The notes under the pieces are model-generated. The model was not told where the DNA came from and did not search any database. It saw only the letters and a list, made by a program, of their open reading frames with translations. Positions 1 to 8,216 of a stretch of 64,000 nt of DNA are shown one piece after another (position 1 is the first letter of the stretch; the number at the start of each line of letters is the position of its first letter). The stretch is from positions 372,001 through 436,000 of the forward strand of contig NZ_FNUJ01000005.1 of assembly GCF_900107925.1 (NCBI RefSeq). The letters run 5' to 3'. A program made the position numbers and the translations under genes. Source of the stretch: Amycolatopsis pretoriensis. Lineage in GTDB: Bacteria; Actinomycetota; Actinomycetes; Mycobacteriales; Pseudonocardiaceae.

Positions 1-839
1 ACTTCGGCTCGGTCTTCGGCCGCGCGGTGCTGCGCGGGATCGGCACGGTCGTCGGCGTCGGCGTGGGGGCCATCGTGCTCGGCGTCGGCGGGCACGGCTG
101 GCTGCTGGTCGCGCTGATCACGGTCTTCGCCGGCGGGGTCGCGGTCGGGAAGGTGCGCAACTACGGCATCCTCAGCGCGTTCGTGACGCCGTTGATCATC
201 CTGCAGATGGACCTGGCGAACACCGGCAGCTGGAACGTCGTGGTCGCGCGGCTGGTCGACACGGTCCTGGGCTGCGTGATCGTGCTCGTCTTCGGCTACC
301 TGCTCTGGCCGGGCAGCCGCCGCCCGCAGGTCGGCGGCCGGCTGGCCGACGGGCTGGACGCGGTCGCGAAGTACGTCTCGTGCGCGCTGGTCGAGGCTTC
401 CTCCGGCGACGCCCGGCTGGCGCGGTCACGGGCCCGGCGCGGGGCCTACCGGGCGCTGGCCGACCTGCGGACGGCGTTCCAGCAGGTCGTCGTCGAGCCG
501 TCGGCGAACGGCCGCCAGGCGGTGGCGTGGTGGCCGGTCATCGCCGCGCAGGAGCGCGTCGCGGACGCCGTCACCGAAGTCGGCGTGACGATCGGCCGGG
601 GCGTCACCCCGCCGGAGCCCGGCGACGTCGAGCTGCTCACCGCGGCTCTGGACGAACTGGCGTCGGCGATCCGCGAGCAGCGCGAGCCGCGGTCGATGCC
701 GTTGCCGGACGGCCCGCAGCTGGCCGGGGTGGTCGACCAGCTGGAGTCGGCGTTCGACGCCGTCCGCGGCCCCGACCTGGTGGAACGCACGCCGTTGCGG
801 CTGGTCCGGCGGTTCCTGCCCTACCACCGGCGTACGTGA
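1..839 (+). CDS. FUSC/aromatic acid exporter-like membrane protein, C-terminal part (5' truncated)
   Basis: The reading frame is open from the window edge, so the true start lies outside. Hydrophobic segments fill roughly the first 100 visible residues (for example GVGVGAIVLGVGG, then a stretch ending in a YLLWPGSRR boundary). A soluble alpha-helical tail of about 170 residues follows. This is the layout of the second half of FUSC or aromatic acid exporter proteins, which are thought to export small acids across the inner membrane. The substrate cannot be read from the sequence. It is followed after 24 bp by a small co-directional gene. Confidence 0.7.
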   Translation, partial: FGSVFGRAVLRGIGTVVGVGVGAIVLGVGGHGWLLVALITVFAGGVAVGKVRNYGILSAFVTPLIILQMDLANTGSWNVVVARLVDTVLGCVIVLVFGYLLWPGSRRPQVGGRLADGLDAVAKYVSCALVEASSGDARLARSRARRGAYRALADLRTAFQQVVVEPSANGRQAVAWWPVIAAQERVADAVTEVGVTIGRGVTPPEPGDVELLTAALDELASAIREQREPRSMPLPDGPQLAGVVDQLESAFDAVRGPDLVERTPLRLVRRFLPYHRRT

Positions 840-863
840 GGTCCGTGCTGTTCAATTGCCGTC

Positions 864-1073
864 ATGGGAATCGACTTCGACGCGTTGAAGGGCAAGGCCG
901 AAGAGGCCCTGCGCGAGCACAACGACCAGATCGAGCAGGGCCTGGACAAGGCGGCGGACTTCGCGAAGTCCAAGTTCTCCGGCCACGACTCGCAGATCGA
1001 CAGCGGGATCGAGAAGGCCAAGGACTTCCTCAACAAGTTCGACGACACGCCGGACAACCCGCCCGCCCGGTAG
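864..1073 (+). CDS. Small antitoxin-like protein (MT0933/Rv0909-type)
   Basis: A 69-residue hydrophilic protein starting MGIDFDALKGKAEEAL. It is rich in Asp/Lys/Glu and has two similar amphipathic stretches (DKAADFAKSKF and EKAKDFLNKF). This matches the actinobacterial family annotated as MT0933-like antitoxin (paired with a toxin in mycobacteria). No toxin gene is adjacent here, so the antitoxin role is doubtful; the protein may act alone. Its TAG stop directly abuts the stop codon of the convergent prephenate dehydrogenase gene. Confidence 0.65.
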   Translation: MGIDFDALKGKAEEALREHNDQIEQGLDKAADFAKSKFSGHDSQIDSGIEKAKDFLNKFDDTPDNPPAR

Positions 1074-2051
1074 TCACTGGACTTCGCCGGTCGCGATCCC
1101 GTCCGCGAGGCCGGTGATCCGGCCGCCGCGCTCGCCGAGCGCGATGAGGCCCTGCCGCGCGTCCGGCGCCGAAAGGCTGATCCGGACGCCGGCGCGGTCG
1201 ACGTCGAGGCTGGCGGCGAGTGCCTGCGCGCCTTCGTACCCCGCGTTGATCGTGGCCGCCAGCCCGCCGGTCGAGGCGAGCGAGCCGCGCGCGGCGCCGA
1301 GCCGGCCGAGGGCTTCGTCGACGATCGGCAGCAGCGCGTCCCGGTTGCCTTCGGTCATCGCGCGCACGAGGTGCGGGTTCGAACCCGCGACCCGCGTGCC
1401 GTCGCGGTACGAGCCGGCGGCCAGCGACATGGCGAGCGGCCCGCCCTCGGCGCCGATGGTGGCGAGGATCGCCGCGAACAGGTGCGGCAGGTGCGAGATC
1501 CGGGCGACCGCTTCGTCGTGCGACTCGGCGGGCAGCGGGACGACGTGCGCGCCGACGTCCAGCACGAACCCCGCGACCTCGGCCCAGGCTTCGAGGTCGG
1601 TGTCCTCCTCGACGGCGACGACCCAGGCCGCGCCCTGGAACAGCGCGGCCTCCCCGGCCAGCCAGCCCGAGCTCGACGTCCCGGCCATCGGGTGCCCGCC
1701 GACGTACCGCGTGTACGGCACGCGGCGGCGGACGGCGTCCAGGACCGGCGCTTTCACGCTGGTCACGTCGGTGAGCAGGCAGTGCGACGCGTGCTGGGAG
1801 ACCAGGCGCAGCAGGTCTTCGACGGCGGGCAGCGGCACGGCCAGCACGACCATCGCGTCGTCGGCGGCGGCCCGGTGCAGCGCGGCTTCGACGTCGGTCG
1901 TGACGTCGTAACCCGCTCTGCTGGCCGCGTCGGCGTCCACTTCGGAGACCGCGGCGCCGAACGCCGTGCGGCCGCTGGCGGCCGCCGCGCGCAGCAGCGA
2001 CCCGCCGATCAGCCCGAGCCCGATCACGCATACGTCTCGCACGGGGCCCAT
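1074..2051 (-). CDS. tyrA: Prephenate dehydrogenase
   Basis: A 325-residue NAD(P)-dependent enzyme of tyrosine biosynthesis, converting prephenate to 4-hydroxyphenylpyruvate. The N-terminus MGPVRDVCVIGLGLIGGS is a Rossmann GxGxxGG nucleotide-binding motif. GGHPMAGTSSSG near residue 120 is the conserved prephenate-binding segment, and the helical SHLPHLFAAIL stretch in the second half is typical of the dimerisation domain. The ATG at 2051 was chosen because it directly precedes the Rossmann motif. Longer in-frame extensions are arginine-rich shadows of the upstream gene. The gene is monocistronic between two convergent or separate units. Confidence 0.9.
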   Translation of the reverse strand: MGPVRDVCVIGLGLIGGSLLRAAAASGRTAFGAAVSEVDADAASRAGYDVTTDVEAALHRAAADDAMVVLAVPLPAVEDLLRLVSQHASHCLLTDVTSVKAPVLDAVRRRVPYTRYVGGHPMAGTSSSGWLAGEAALFQGAAWVVAVEEDTDLEAWAEVAGFVLDVGAHVVPLPAESHDEAVARISHLPHLFAAILATIGAEGGPLAMSLAAGSYRDGTRVAGSNPHLVRAMTEGNRDALLPIVDEALGRLGAARGSLASTGGLAATINAGYEGAQALAASLDVDRAGVRISLSAPDARQGLIALGERGGRITGLADGIATGEVQ

Positions 2052-2077
2052 CCTGCCAGTGCCGGACGCATTCGGTG

Positions 2078-4087
2078 CTACAGCGCGGCGGCGAGCCTCG
2101 TTCCCTGGTCGATCGCGCGTTTCGCGTCGAGTTCCGCGGCGACGTCGGCCCCGCCGATCAGGTGCACCGGCAGGTCCGCGGGCAGCGCGTCGGCGAGGTC
2201 GCGCACGGGTTCCTGACCGGCGCAGACGACGACCGTGTCGACTTCCAGCAGCCGCGGGGCGCCGTCGACGGTGAGGTGCAGGCCGGCGTCGTCGATCTTC
2301 TCGTAGGTCACGCCGGTGATCTGCTCGACCCGCTTGGCCTTGAGCGCGGCCCGGTGCACCCAGCCCGAGGTCTTGCCGAGCCCGGAACCGATCCCGGACT
2401 TCTTCCGCTGCAGCAGGTACACCCGCCGCGGCGACGGCTCGGGCTTCGGCGTCCCGAGTCCGCCGGCCGCGTGTTCCGGGTCGGTGACACCCCACTCGGT
2501 CATCCACGCGTCGAGGTCGAGTGCCGGCGAGTCCGCGTGCGTGAGGAATTCGCTGACGTCGACGCCGATCCCGCCCGCCCCGATGACGGCGACCCGCTCA
2601 CCGACCGGCTTGCCGTGCTTCACGACGTCGACGTACGAGAGGACCTTGGGGTGGTCGATCCCGGGCAGCGCCGGCACGCGCGGCGCGACGCCGGTGGCCA
2701 GCACGACCTCGTCGAACCCGGTGAGCTCGGCCGCGGACACGCGCTTTCCGAGGTGCAGCTTCACGCCGGTGACTTCGAGGCGCCGCCGGTAGTAGCGGAT
2801 CGTCTCGGCGAACTCCTCCTTGCCGGGGATCTTGCGCGCGATGCCGAACTGGCCGCCGATCTCGTCGTCGGCTTCGAACAGCTCGACGCTGTGGCCGCGT
2901 TCGGCGAGCGCGGTCGCCGCGGCCAACCCGGCGGGCCCCGCGCCGACGACGGCGACGTGCTTCGACCGCCGCGTGGGGAGGAGCGTCAGCTTGGTTTCGT
3001 GGCCGGCGCGCGGGTTCACCATGCAGGACACGAGCTTGCGCTTGAACGCGTGGTCGAGGCAGGCCTGGTTGCAGGCGATGCAGGTGTTGATCTCGTCCTC
3101 GCGGCCGGTCTCGGCCTTGCGGATCCACTCGGGGTCGGCGAGGAACGGCCGCGCCATCGACACGAGGTCGGCGTCGCCGCTGCTCAGGGCTTCCTCGGCG
3201 ACCTGCGGCATGTTGATCCGGTTCGAGGTGACGACCGGGATGGTGACGTGCGGCTTGAGCTTCCCGGTGACCCAGGTGAACGCGGCGCGCGGCACCGACG
3301 TCACGATCGTCGGCACGCGGGCCTCGTGCCAGCCGATACCGGTGTTGATGATCGTCGCGCCGGCCGCCTCGACTTCTCGGGCGAGCGCGACGACGTCGTC
3401 CCAGCTCTGCCCGCCCGGCACGAGGTCGAGCATCGAGAGCCGGTAGACGATGATGAAGTCGTCGCCGACCTTTTGCCTGGTGCGCTTGACGATTTCGACG
3501 GCGAACCTTCGTCGCTTCTCCGGCGTGCCGCCCCAGGCGTCGGTGCGCCTGTTGGTGCGCTCGGCCAGGAACTGGTTGATCAGGTAGCCCTCGGAGCCCA
3601 TGATCTCGACGCCGTCGTAGCCCGCTTCGCGCGCGAGAGCCGCGCAGTTCGCGAAAGCGTTGATCTGCTGCTTGACGCCGTACCCGGTGAGGCCACGCGG
3701 GCGGAAGGGGTTGATCGGCGCCTTGATGCTCGACGCGGACACGCTCAGCGGGTGGTAGGCGTACCTCCCCGCGTGCAGGACCTGCAGTGCGATCTTGCCG
3801 CCGGCGTCGTGGACGGGCGCGGTGAGCTGCCGGTGCTGCTTCGCTTCGGCCGACGTCGTCAGCTTGGACGCGAGCGGCAGCAGCCAGCCGGTCTTGTTCG
3901 GCGCGAAACCGCCGGTGACGATCAGGCCGACACCGCCGCGAGCGCGTTCCGCGTAGTACTCGGCGAGCTCGGGGAAGTGCGCGGCCTTGTCCTCGAGGCC
4001 GGTGTGCATCGACCCCATCAGGACGCGGTTGCGCAGCGTCGTGAAGCCGAGGTCGAGCGGGGACAGCAGGTTCGGGTACGGGGTCAT
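2078..4087 (-). CDS. fadH: NADPH-dependent 2,4-dienoyl-CoA reductase-like flavoenzyme
   Basis: A 669-residue Old Yellow Enzyme fusion. The N-terminal TIM barrel (about 1-330) binds FMN, and GVEIMGSEGYLINQFLAERTNRRTDAWGG is its family signature. A Cys cluster (CIACNQACLDH, then CMVNP, about 335-355) would hold a 4Fe-4S centre. A GAGPAGLAAATALAERG dinucleotide site lies near 375 and a VIGAGGIGVD site near 500. The family reduces 2,4-dienoyl-CoA esters in unsaturated fatty acid oxidation; related enzymes act on other enones. The ATG overlaps the stop of the upstream padR gene in an ATGA arrangement, so the two are co-translated and the regulator probably controls this enzyme. Confidence 0.87.
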   Translation of the reverse strand: MTPYPNLLSPLDLGFTTLRNRVLMGSMHTGLEDKAAHFPELAEYYAERARGGVGLIVTGGFAPNKTGWLLPLASKLTTSAEAKQHRQLTAPVHDAGGKIALQVLHAGRYAYHPLSVSASSIKAPINPFRPRGLTGYGVKQQINAFANCAALAREAGYDGVEIMGSEGYLINQFLAERTNRRTDAWGGTPEKRRRFAVEIVKRTRQKVGDDFIIVYRLSMLDLVPGGQSWDDVVALAREVEAAGATIINTGIGWHEARVPTIVTSVPRAAFTWVTGKLKPHVTIPVVTSNRINMPQVAEEALSSGDADLVSMARPFLADPEWIRKAETGREDEINTCIACNQACLDHAFKRKLVSCMVNPRAGHETKLTLLPTRRSKHVAVVGAGPAGLAAATALAERGHSVELFEADDEIGGQFGIARKIPGKEEFAETIRYYRRRLEVTGVKLHLGKRVSAAELTGFDEVVLATGVAPRVPALPGIDHPKVLSYVDVVKHGKPVGERVAVIGAGGIGVDVSEFLTHADSPALDLDAWMTEWGVTDPEHAAGGLGTPKPEPSPRRVYLLQRKKSGIGSGLGKTSGWVHRAALKAKRVEQITGVTYEKIDDAGLHLTVDGAPRLLEVDTVVVCAGQEPVRDLADALPADLPVHLIGGADVAAELDAKRAIDQGTRLAAAL

Positions 4088-4629
4088 CAGGCGTCCTTGG
4101 GGTGGTGGAGGGCGGCGAGGACTTCGTCGAACCACTCGACCTGGCCCTCTTCGACGCGGATGCCGCCGCGCAGGACCAGGTACTGGTGCAGGTGCCGGCC
4201 GTGCAGGCCCGCGGGCGACGGGAAGTCGCGCTTTTCGATCTGGCGGTAGACGTCGAGGCGTTCGGCGTGCGCGGCCCGGTGCCGGACGATCTCTTCGGCG
4301 ACCATCGCGGGGTCGCCGAAGGTGGCGCCGCGGATCTTCACGGCGAGTTCCACGGGCCCGGCACTCGGATCGGGCTCGGCCAGCCAGCGGACGAGTTCGG
4401 CCTGGCCGGCGTCGCTGACCGTGTAGACCTTCTTGTCCGGCCGCCCCGACTGCGCGACGACGTCCACGGCGACCCAGCCGGCCTCTTCCATCCGCTTCAG
4501 AACGCGGTAGATCTGCTGGTGGGTGGCGCTCCAGAAGAGCCCGATCGACTTCTCGAACCGGCGCGTGAGCTCGTAGCCCGAGCCGGCCCGCTCGGACAGC
4601 GAGACGAGGATCGCGTGCTCCAGTGCCAT
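4087..4629 (-). CDS. PadR family transcriptional regulator
   Basis: A 180-residue protein with an N-terminal winged helix (about 1-80; SGYELTRRFEKS, then ATHQQIYRVLKRMEEAGWV, then GRPDKKVYTVSDAGQAEL). A C-terminal helical region of the Vir/PadR dimerisation type follows (RHRAAHAERLDVYRQIEKRDF). PadR proteins are repressors released by small phenolic or acyl ligands. The gene overlaps the dienoyl-CoA reductase by 4 nt. A perfect 14-bp palindrome lies 15 bp upstream of its start, so it is probably autoregulated. Confidence 0.88.
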   Translation of the reverse strand: MALEHAILVSLSERAGSGYELTRRFEKSIGLFWSATHQQIYRVLKRMEEAGWVAVDVVAQSGRPDKKVYTVSDAGQAELVRWLAEPDPSAGPVELAVKIRGATFGDPAMVAEEIVRHRAAHAERLDVYRQIEKRDFPSPAGLHGRHLHQYLVLRGGIRVEEGQVEWFDEVLAALHHPKDA

Positions 4630-4644
4630 GCTCGCACTGTCCTA

Positions 4645-4658
4645 TGCAACTAGTTGCA
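4645..4658. promoter_or_regulatory. Probable PadR operator
   Basis: TGCAACTAGTTGCA is a perfect 14-bp palindrome placed 15 bp upstream of the padR start. It is followed at once by a further half-site (GTGCAAC). Position and symmetry fit a dimeric repressor site covering the padR-fadH promoter. Confidence 0.65.
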
Positions 4659-4724
4659 GTGCAACGAGGCGCGCATCACTTCACCCCCTCGGGTGGGGCA
4701 AATCGGGTCGACTGCGCGCGGGAA

Positions 4725-5672
4725 ATGACCAGGATGGGAAGGGTGCACCCGGTACTCGAACTGATCTCCGAACGGATGGCGGCGGGCAGTGTCCCGGGAG
4801 AACGCACCGACGGCCGGCGCCTCGCGCTCGCCATCGAAGGCGGCAGCAGCCGCGGCACGTACTCCAGCGGCATGGTCCTGGCGCTCGACGAACTCGGCGT
4901 CACCCCCGCGTTCGACGCGGTCTACGGCTCCTCGGCCGGCGCGCTGAACGGCGCGTGGCTGCTCTGCGGCCGCTCCTCGACCGGCGTCCGCACCTGGTGG
5001 AACCCGGTCGTCATGCGCCGGATCATCAACCCCCTGCACACCCTGCGCGGCCGCGCGGTGATCGACCTCGAATACCTCGTCCACCAGGTCTATTCGGTGC
5101 TGGAACCGATGGACTTCCCGGCGATCCTGGCCAACCCGGTGACCTTCCACCCCCTCGCCACCGACGCCGACACGGGCGAGTCGACCGACCTGCACCCCTT
5201 TCTGGACGACGTCGCCGCGATCAAGATCGCGCTCGCGGCGTCGTCGTGCATGCCGGTACTGGCCGGCCCCCCGATCCCCCTATCCGGCCGCCGGTTCGTC
5301 GACGCGGGCGTCGCCGAGCCGATCCCGTACCGGACCGCGCTGGCCCAGGACGCGACCGACGTCCTCGTGCTGCGCACCCGCCGCGCCGACGAACTGCCGC
5401 TGCCGCCGCCGCGCGCCTACGACGTCGTCGTCCCGCGGTTCCTTCGCCGCCAGGCCCCAGGCGCGATCCCGGCGTGGCGCGACACCTACCGCCGAGACGT
5501 CGAAGACGAGGAGATCCTGGCGTCGGACCCGCGGATCCTGAGCGTCCGGCCGCCCGACGGGGCACCGGACGTGGCAGTGCTGGAGCGCGACCCCGAGGTG
5601 CTGCGCAAGGCCGTCGACCTGGGCAAGAGCGCGGTCCTCGACGTGCTGGAAGGCCTGCGCGAAGCCTCCTAG
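4725..5672 (+). CDS. Patatin-like phospholipase/acyl hydrolase
   Basis: A lipid acyl hydrolase of about 315 residues using a Ser-Asp dyad. The oxyanion loop is EGGSSRG (near residue 35), the nucleophile elbow is GSSAG (near 68), and the dyad Asp lies in DAGVAEPIPY. No signal peptide is present, so a cytoplasmic or membrane-peripheral role is likely. Three in-frame starts lie close together (ATG 4725, ATG 4734, GTG 4743); the GTG has the best purine-rich sequence in front (GGGAAGG). Its stop codon overlaps that of the convergent methyltransferase gene, leaving no intergenic space. Confidence 0.85.
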   Translation: MTRMGRVHPVLELISERMAAGSVPGERTDGRRLALAIEGGSSRGTYSSGMVLALDELGVTPAFDAVYGSSAGALNGAWLLCGRSSTGVRTWWNPVVMRRIINPLHTLRGRAVIDLEYLVHQVYSVLEPMDFPAILANPVTFHPLATDADTGESTDLHPFLDDVAAIKIALAASSCMPVLAGPPIPLSGRRFVDAGVAEPIPYRTALAQDATDVLVLRTRRADELPLPPPRAYDVVVPRFLRRQAPGAIPAWRDTYRRDVEDEEILASDPRILSVRPPDGAPDVAVLERDPEVLRKAVDLGKSAVLDVLEGLREAS

Positions 5673-6511
5673 GGCTTGCGCGCGACGCCGCCGATGACCC
5701 GCGACTCCGACGGCGACCCGGCGAACACGGTCTGCTCGTCCGGGTGCCACGCCGGCGCGTAGACCAGCCCCGGTTCGAGCATCGGCCAGCCGCCGAAGAA
5801 GCGTTCGAACTCGCTCAACGTCCGCAGGAAACCCGGGTTCGTCGTGGTCTCGTAGTACTCGAGCAGGTCGACCAGGGCCTGCCGCTCGTCGTCGTTGACC
5901 GGGTTCTCGTTCGTCATCTGCGACAGCACCAGCAGCGAGCCCGACGGCAGCCGGTCGCGGTAGTAGGCCAGCAGCTCGTCCGGGTGCTGCTCGTCCTTGA
6001 TGAAGTGCATGACGGCGTTGATCACCAGCGCGACCGGCTCGCGCACGTCGATGACGTCGGAAGCCGTGACGCGGTCCCAGAGGTCTTCGGGCTGCAGGAA
6101 GTCCGCGGCGATGGCGTGGTGGCGCTCGGGATCGGCGGTGTCGGCGAGCAGCAGCGTCGAGTGCGCGAGCGCGATGGGCTCGTTGTCGATGTAGAGCACG
6201 CGCGTGTCGAGCTCGTCGCGCTCTTCGTCGGCGATCTCGTGGACGTTGCCGGCGGTCGGCAGGCCGGAGCCGATGTCGACGAACTGCCGGATGCCTTCAC
6301 GGACGCATTGCCGCACCGCGCGGCCGAGAAACTGCCGGCTCGTCTTGCAGTACTCGCCCATGAGCGGCAGCCGGTCGCGGACCTTCTCGGCGAACTCGCG
6401 GTCGATCGCGTAGTGGGTGTTCCCGCCGATGAAGTAGTCGTAGATCCGCGCCGCGGACGGCCGGTCGAGGCTGCTCTCGACGGCCTTCAGCGCGTCGTCG
6501 TGGTTGATCAT
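5669..6511 (-). CDS. SAM-dependent methyltransferase, DUF574 family
   Basis: A 280-residue protein with the hallmarks of the actinobacterial S-adenosyl methyltransferase family PF04672: RPSAARIYDYFIGG near residue 18, FVDIGSGLPTAGNVHEIA as the SAM-binding loop, and VLYIDNEPIALAH at the acidic second strand. Substrates of this family are mostly unknown; a small-molecule target is guessed. The ATG overlaps the marR stop by 4 nt (ATGA), so the two form one translational unit. Confidence 0.85.
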   Translation of the reverse strand: MINHDDALKAVESSLDRPSAARIYDYFIGGNTHYAIDREFAEKVRDRLPLMGEYCKTSRQFLGRAVRQCVREGIRQFVDIGSGLPTAGNVHEIADEERDELDTRVLYIDNEPIALAHSTLLLADTADPERHHAIAADFLQPEDLWDRVTASDVIDVREPVALVINAVMHFIKDEQHPDELLAYYRDRLPSGSLLVLSQMTNENPVNDDERQALVDLLEYYETTTNPGFLRTLSEFERFFGGWPMLEPGLVYAPAWHPDEQTVFAGSPSESRVIGGVARKP

Positions 6512-6957
6512 GCCGGTGCCGTGGCCTCTCGGTAGGCGTTCACCGACTCTGTCAGGCGGTCGAGTTCGGCGCGCAGCCGGGCCACCCCGGCGTCGTCGAG
6601 GCTCATCGCCGTCCCGATCACGTCGGGGATGCCTTCCGCCTTCTCGCGCAACGCTTTCCCGGTGTCGCTCAGGCTGACGCGGACCGAGCGTTCGTCGTCG
6701 GCCTGGCGGTTGCGGAGCACCAGGCCCGCGGTCTGCAGCCGCTTCAGCAGCGGCGAGAGCGTGCCCGAGTCGAGGTTCAGCTCGGCGCCGAGCTCCTTCA
6801 CCAGGCGGTGGTCCCGCTCCCAAAGCGCGAGCATGACCAGGTACTGGGGGTAGGTCAGGTCGAGGTCTTCCAGGACGACCCGGTACAGCGACGTCACCGC
6901 GCGCGACGCCGAGTACAGCCCGAAGCAGAGCTGGTCGTCCAGCCGCAGCGATGCCAT
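6508..6957 (-). CDS. MarR/OhrR family transcriptional regulator
   Basis: A 149-residue winged-helix regulator. The core is LTYPQYLVMLALWERDHRLVKELGAELNLDSGTLSPLLKRLQTAGLVLRNRQADDERSVRVSLS, split between recognition helix and wing. An N-terminal Cys at residue 11 (QLCFGLYSASRA) sits where OhrR proteins carry the peroxide-reactive cysteine, so oxidant sensing is possible. The second OhrR-type Cys is not visible, so a one-Cys mechanism would apply. The gene is divergent from an alpha/beta hydrolase and overlaps a methyltransferase. Confidence 0.85.
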   Translation of the reverse strand: MASLRLDDQLCFGLYSASRAVTSLYRVVLEDLDLTYPQYLVMLALWERDHRLVKELGAELNLDSGTLSPLLKRLQTAGLVLRNRQADDERSVRVSLSDTGKALREKAEGIPDVIGTAMSLDDAGVARLRAELDRLTESVNAYREATAPA

Positions 6958-7043
6958 GGCGTCCTCCTCTCTCGTAACACTCCATGGTTCCCGACATCGT
7001 GCTGCGTGGCAACTTAAGTGCCCTGTATCTCATTGAGCGTCAT

Positions 7044-7061
7044 TCAGTTGTGCACAACTGA
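7044..7061. promoter_or_regulatory. Probable MarR/OhrR operator
   Basis: TCAGTTGTGCACAACTGA is a perfect 18-bp palindrome in the divergent region between the marR gene and the hydrolase gene. A second, shorter symmetric site (ACTTAAGT, 7012-7019) lies closer to marR. The layout suggests one repressor controlling both directions. Confidence 0.65.
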
Positions 7062-7107
7062 GTTGCGAGCTACTTTGGTGACACCAGTTCGAACCGAGGA
7101 GGACGAC

Positions 7108-8070
7108 ATGACCGCCAACCCGCACAACCTGGCCCTCGAACCGGCCGCGCAGGCGTTCGCCGAGGCCACCGACCAGCCGCCGTACCTGTTCCAGCTGGAG
7201 CCGGCCGAGGGACGCAAGGCCGTCGGCGGCGTCCAGGACGGCGACGTCGCCATGGCCGACGCGTCGATCGAGGTGCTGCGGGTCCCGGGCGGGCCGACCG
7301 GCGAGGTCGAGACGCGGATCGTGCGTCCGGCCGGCGTTTCCGGACCCCTGCCGGTGATCCTCTACATCCACGGCGCCGGCTGGGTCTTCGGCGACTTCCA
7401 CACCCACGAGCGGCTCGTGCGCGAACTCGCCGCCGGCGTCGGCGCGGCCGTCGTCTTCCCCGAGTACGACCGCTCGCCGGAGGCGCGCTACCCGGTCGCC
7501 ATCGAGCAGAGCTACGCCGTCGCGAAGTGGGTCGCTTCGGAGGGCGCTTCGCAGGGTCTGGACGCTTCGCGCATCGCGATCGCCGGCGACTCGGTCGGCG
7601 GGAACATGACCGCGGCGCTGACCATCCTGGCCAAGCAGCGCGGCGACGTCACCTTCAAGCAGCAGGTGCTCTTCTACCCGGTCACCGACGCGAACTTCGA
7701 CACCGAGTCGTACCTGAAGTTCGCCGAGGGCTACTTCCTCGGCCGCGAAGGCATGAAGTGGTTCTGGGACCAGTACACGACCGACCCCGCCCAGCGTGCG
7801 GAGATCACGGCGTCGCCGCTGCGCGCGTCGCTCGAGGAGCTGGCCGGGTTGCCGCCGGCGCTGGTGATCACCGGCGAGGCCGACGTGCTTCGCGACGAAG
7901 GTGAGGCGTACGCGGCGAAGCTGCGTCAGGCCGGAGTGCCCGTCACGGCCGTGCGGTACCAGGGGATCATCCACGACTTCGTGATGGTCAACGCGCTTCG
8001 CGAGACCCACGCCGCCGAGGCCGCGATCACGCAGGCCATCACCGTGCTGACCCGCGCTTTGGCTAAATAA
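7108..8070 (+). CDS. Alpha/beta hydrolase, hormone-sensitive-lipase type
   Basis: A 320-residue cytoplasmic esterase. The HGAGWVFGD oxyanion motif lies near residue 88, GDSVGG holds the nucleophile Ser near 162, the acid is in GEADVLRDEGE near 258 and the His is in GIIHDF near 288. The GAGGAGG ribosome-binding site fixes the ATG at 7108. It is divergent from the MarR/OhrR gene with a shared palindromic operator, so it is probably inducible by that regulator's ligand. Enzymes of this type hydrolyse short acyl or aryl esters; the natural substrate is unknown. Confidence 0.87.
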   Translation: MTANPHNLALEPAAQAFAEATDQPPYLFQLEPAEGRKAVGGVQDGDVAMADASIEVLRVPGGPTGEVETRIVRPAGVSGPLPVILYIHGAGWVFGDFHTHERLVRELAAGVGAAVVFPEYDRSPEARYPVAIEQSYAVAKWVASEGASQGLDASRIAIAGDSVGGNMTAALTILAKQRGDVTFKQQVLFYPVTDANFDTESYLKFAEGYFLGREGMKWFWDQYTTDPAQRAEITASPLRASLEELAGLPPALVITGEADVLRDEGEAYAAKLRQAGVPVTAVRYQGIIHDFVMVNALRETHAAEAAITQAITVLTRALAK

Positions 8071-8092
8071 CTGAGAAATCGCTGAGTACGCC

Positions 8093-8136
8093 GCACGTTG
8101 CGGCCCTATGACGCAACTCACAGGGCCGCAACGTGC
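8093..8136. terminator. Long GC-rich stem-loop after the hydrolase gene
   Basis: Arms GCACGTTGCGGCCCT and its exact complement (15 bp, 14-nt loop) start 23 bp after the hydrolase stop. There is no U-run, as is common for actinobacterial terminators. Confidence 0.7.
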
Positions 8137-8216
8137 ATGCCCGGTCAAACGTGATATATACGCGAGTCCGGGGGGTTCCGGGTGCGCATTCACCGCCCGC
8201 CCGGAAGGACCGTCCC

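Noticed and set aside
864..1073. Toxin-antitoxin module
   Set aside because: Only the antitoxin-like protein is present; its neighbours are a membrane exporter and tyrA, so no toxin partner can be named.
2075..4249. 724-codon + strand frame opposite the dienoyl-CoA reductase
   Set aside because: It is the mirror of a well-supported gene with clear domains; its translation is Arg/Gly/Val-rich without motifs.
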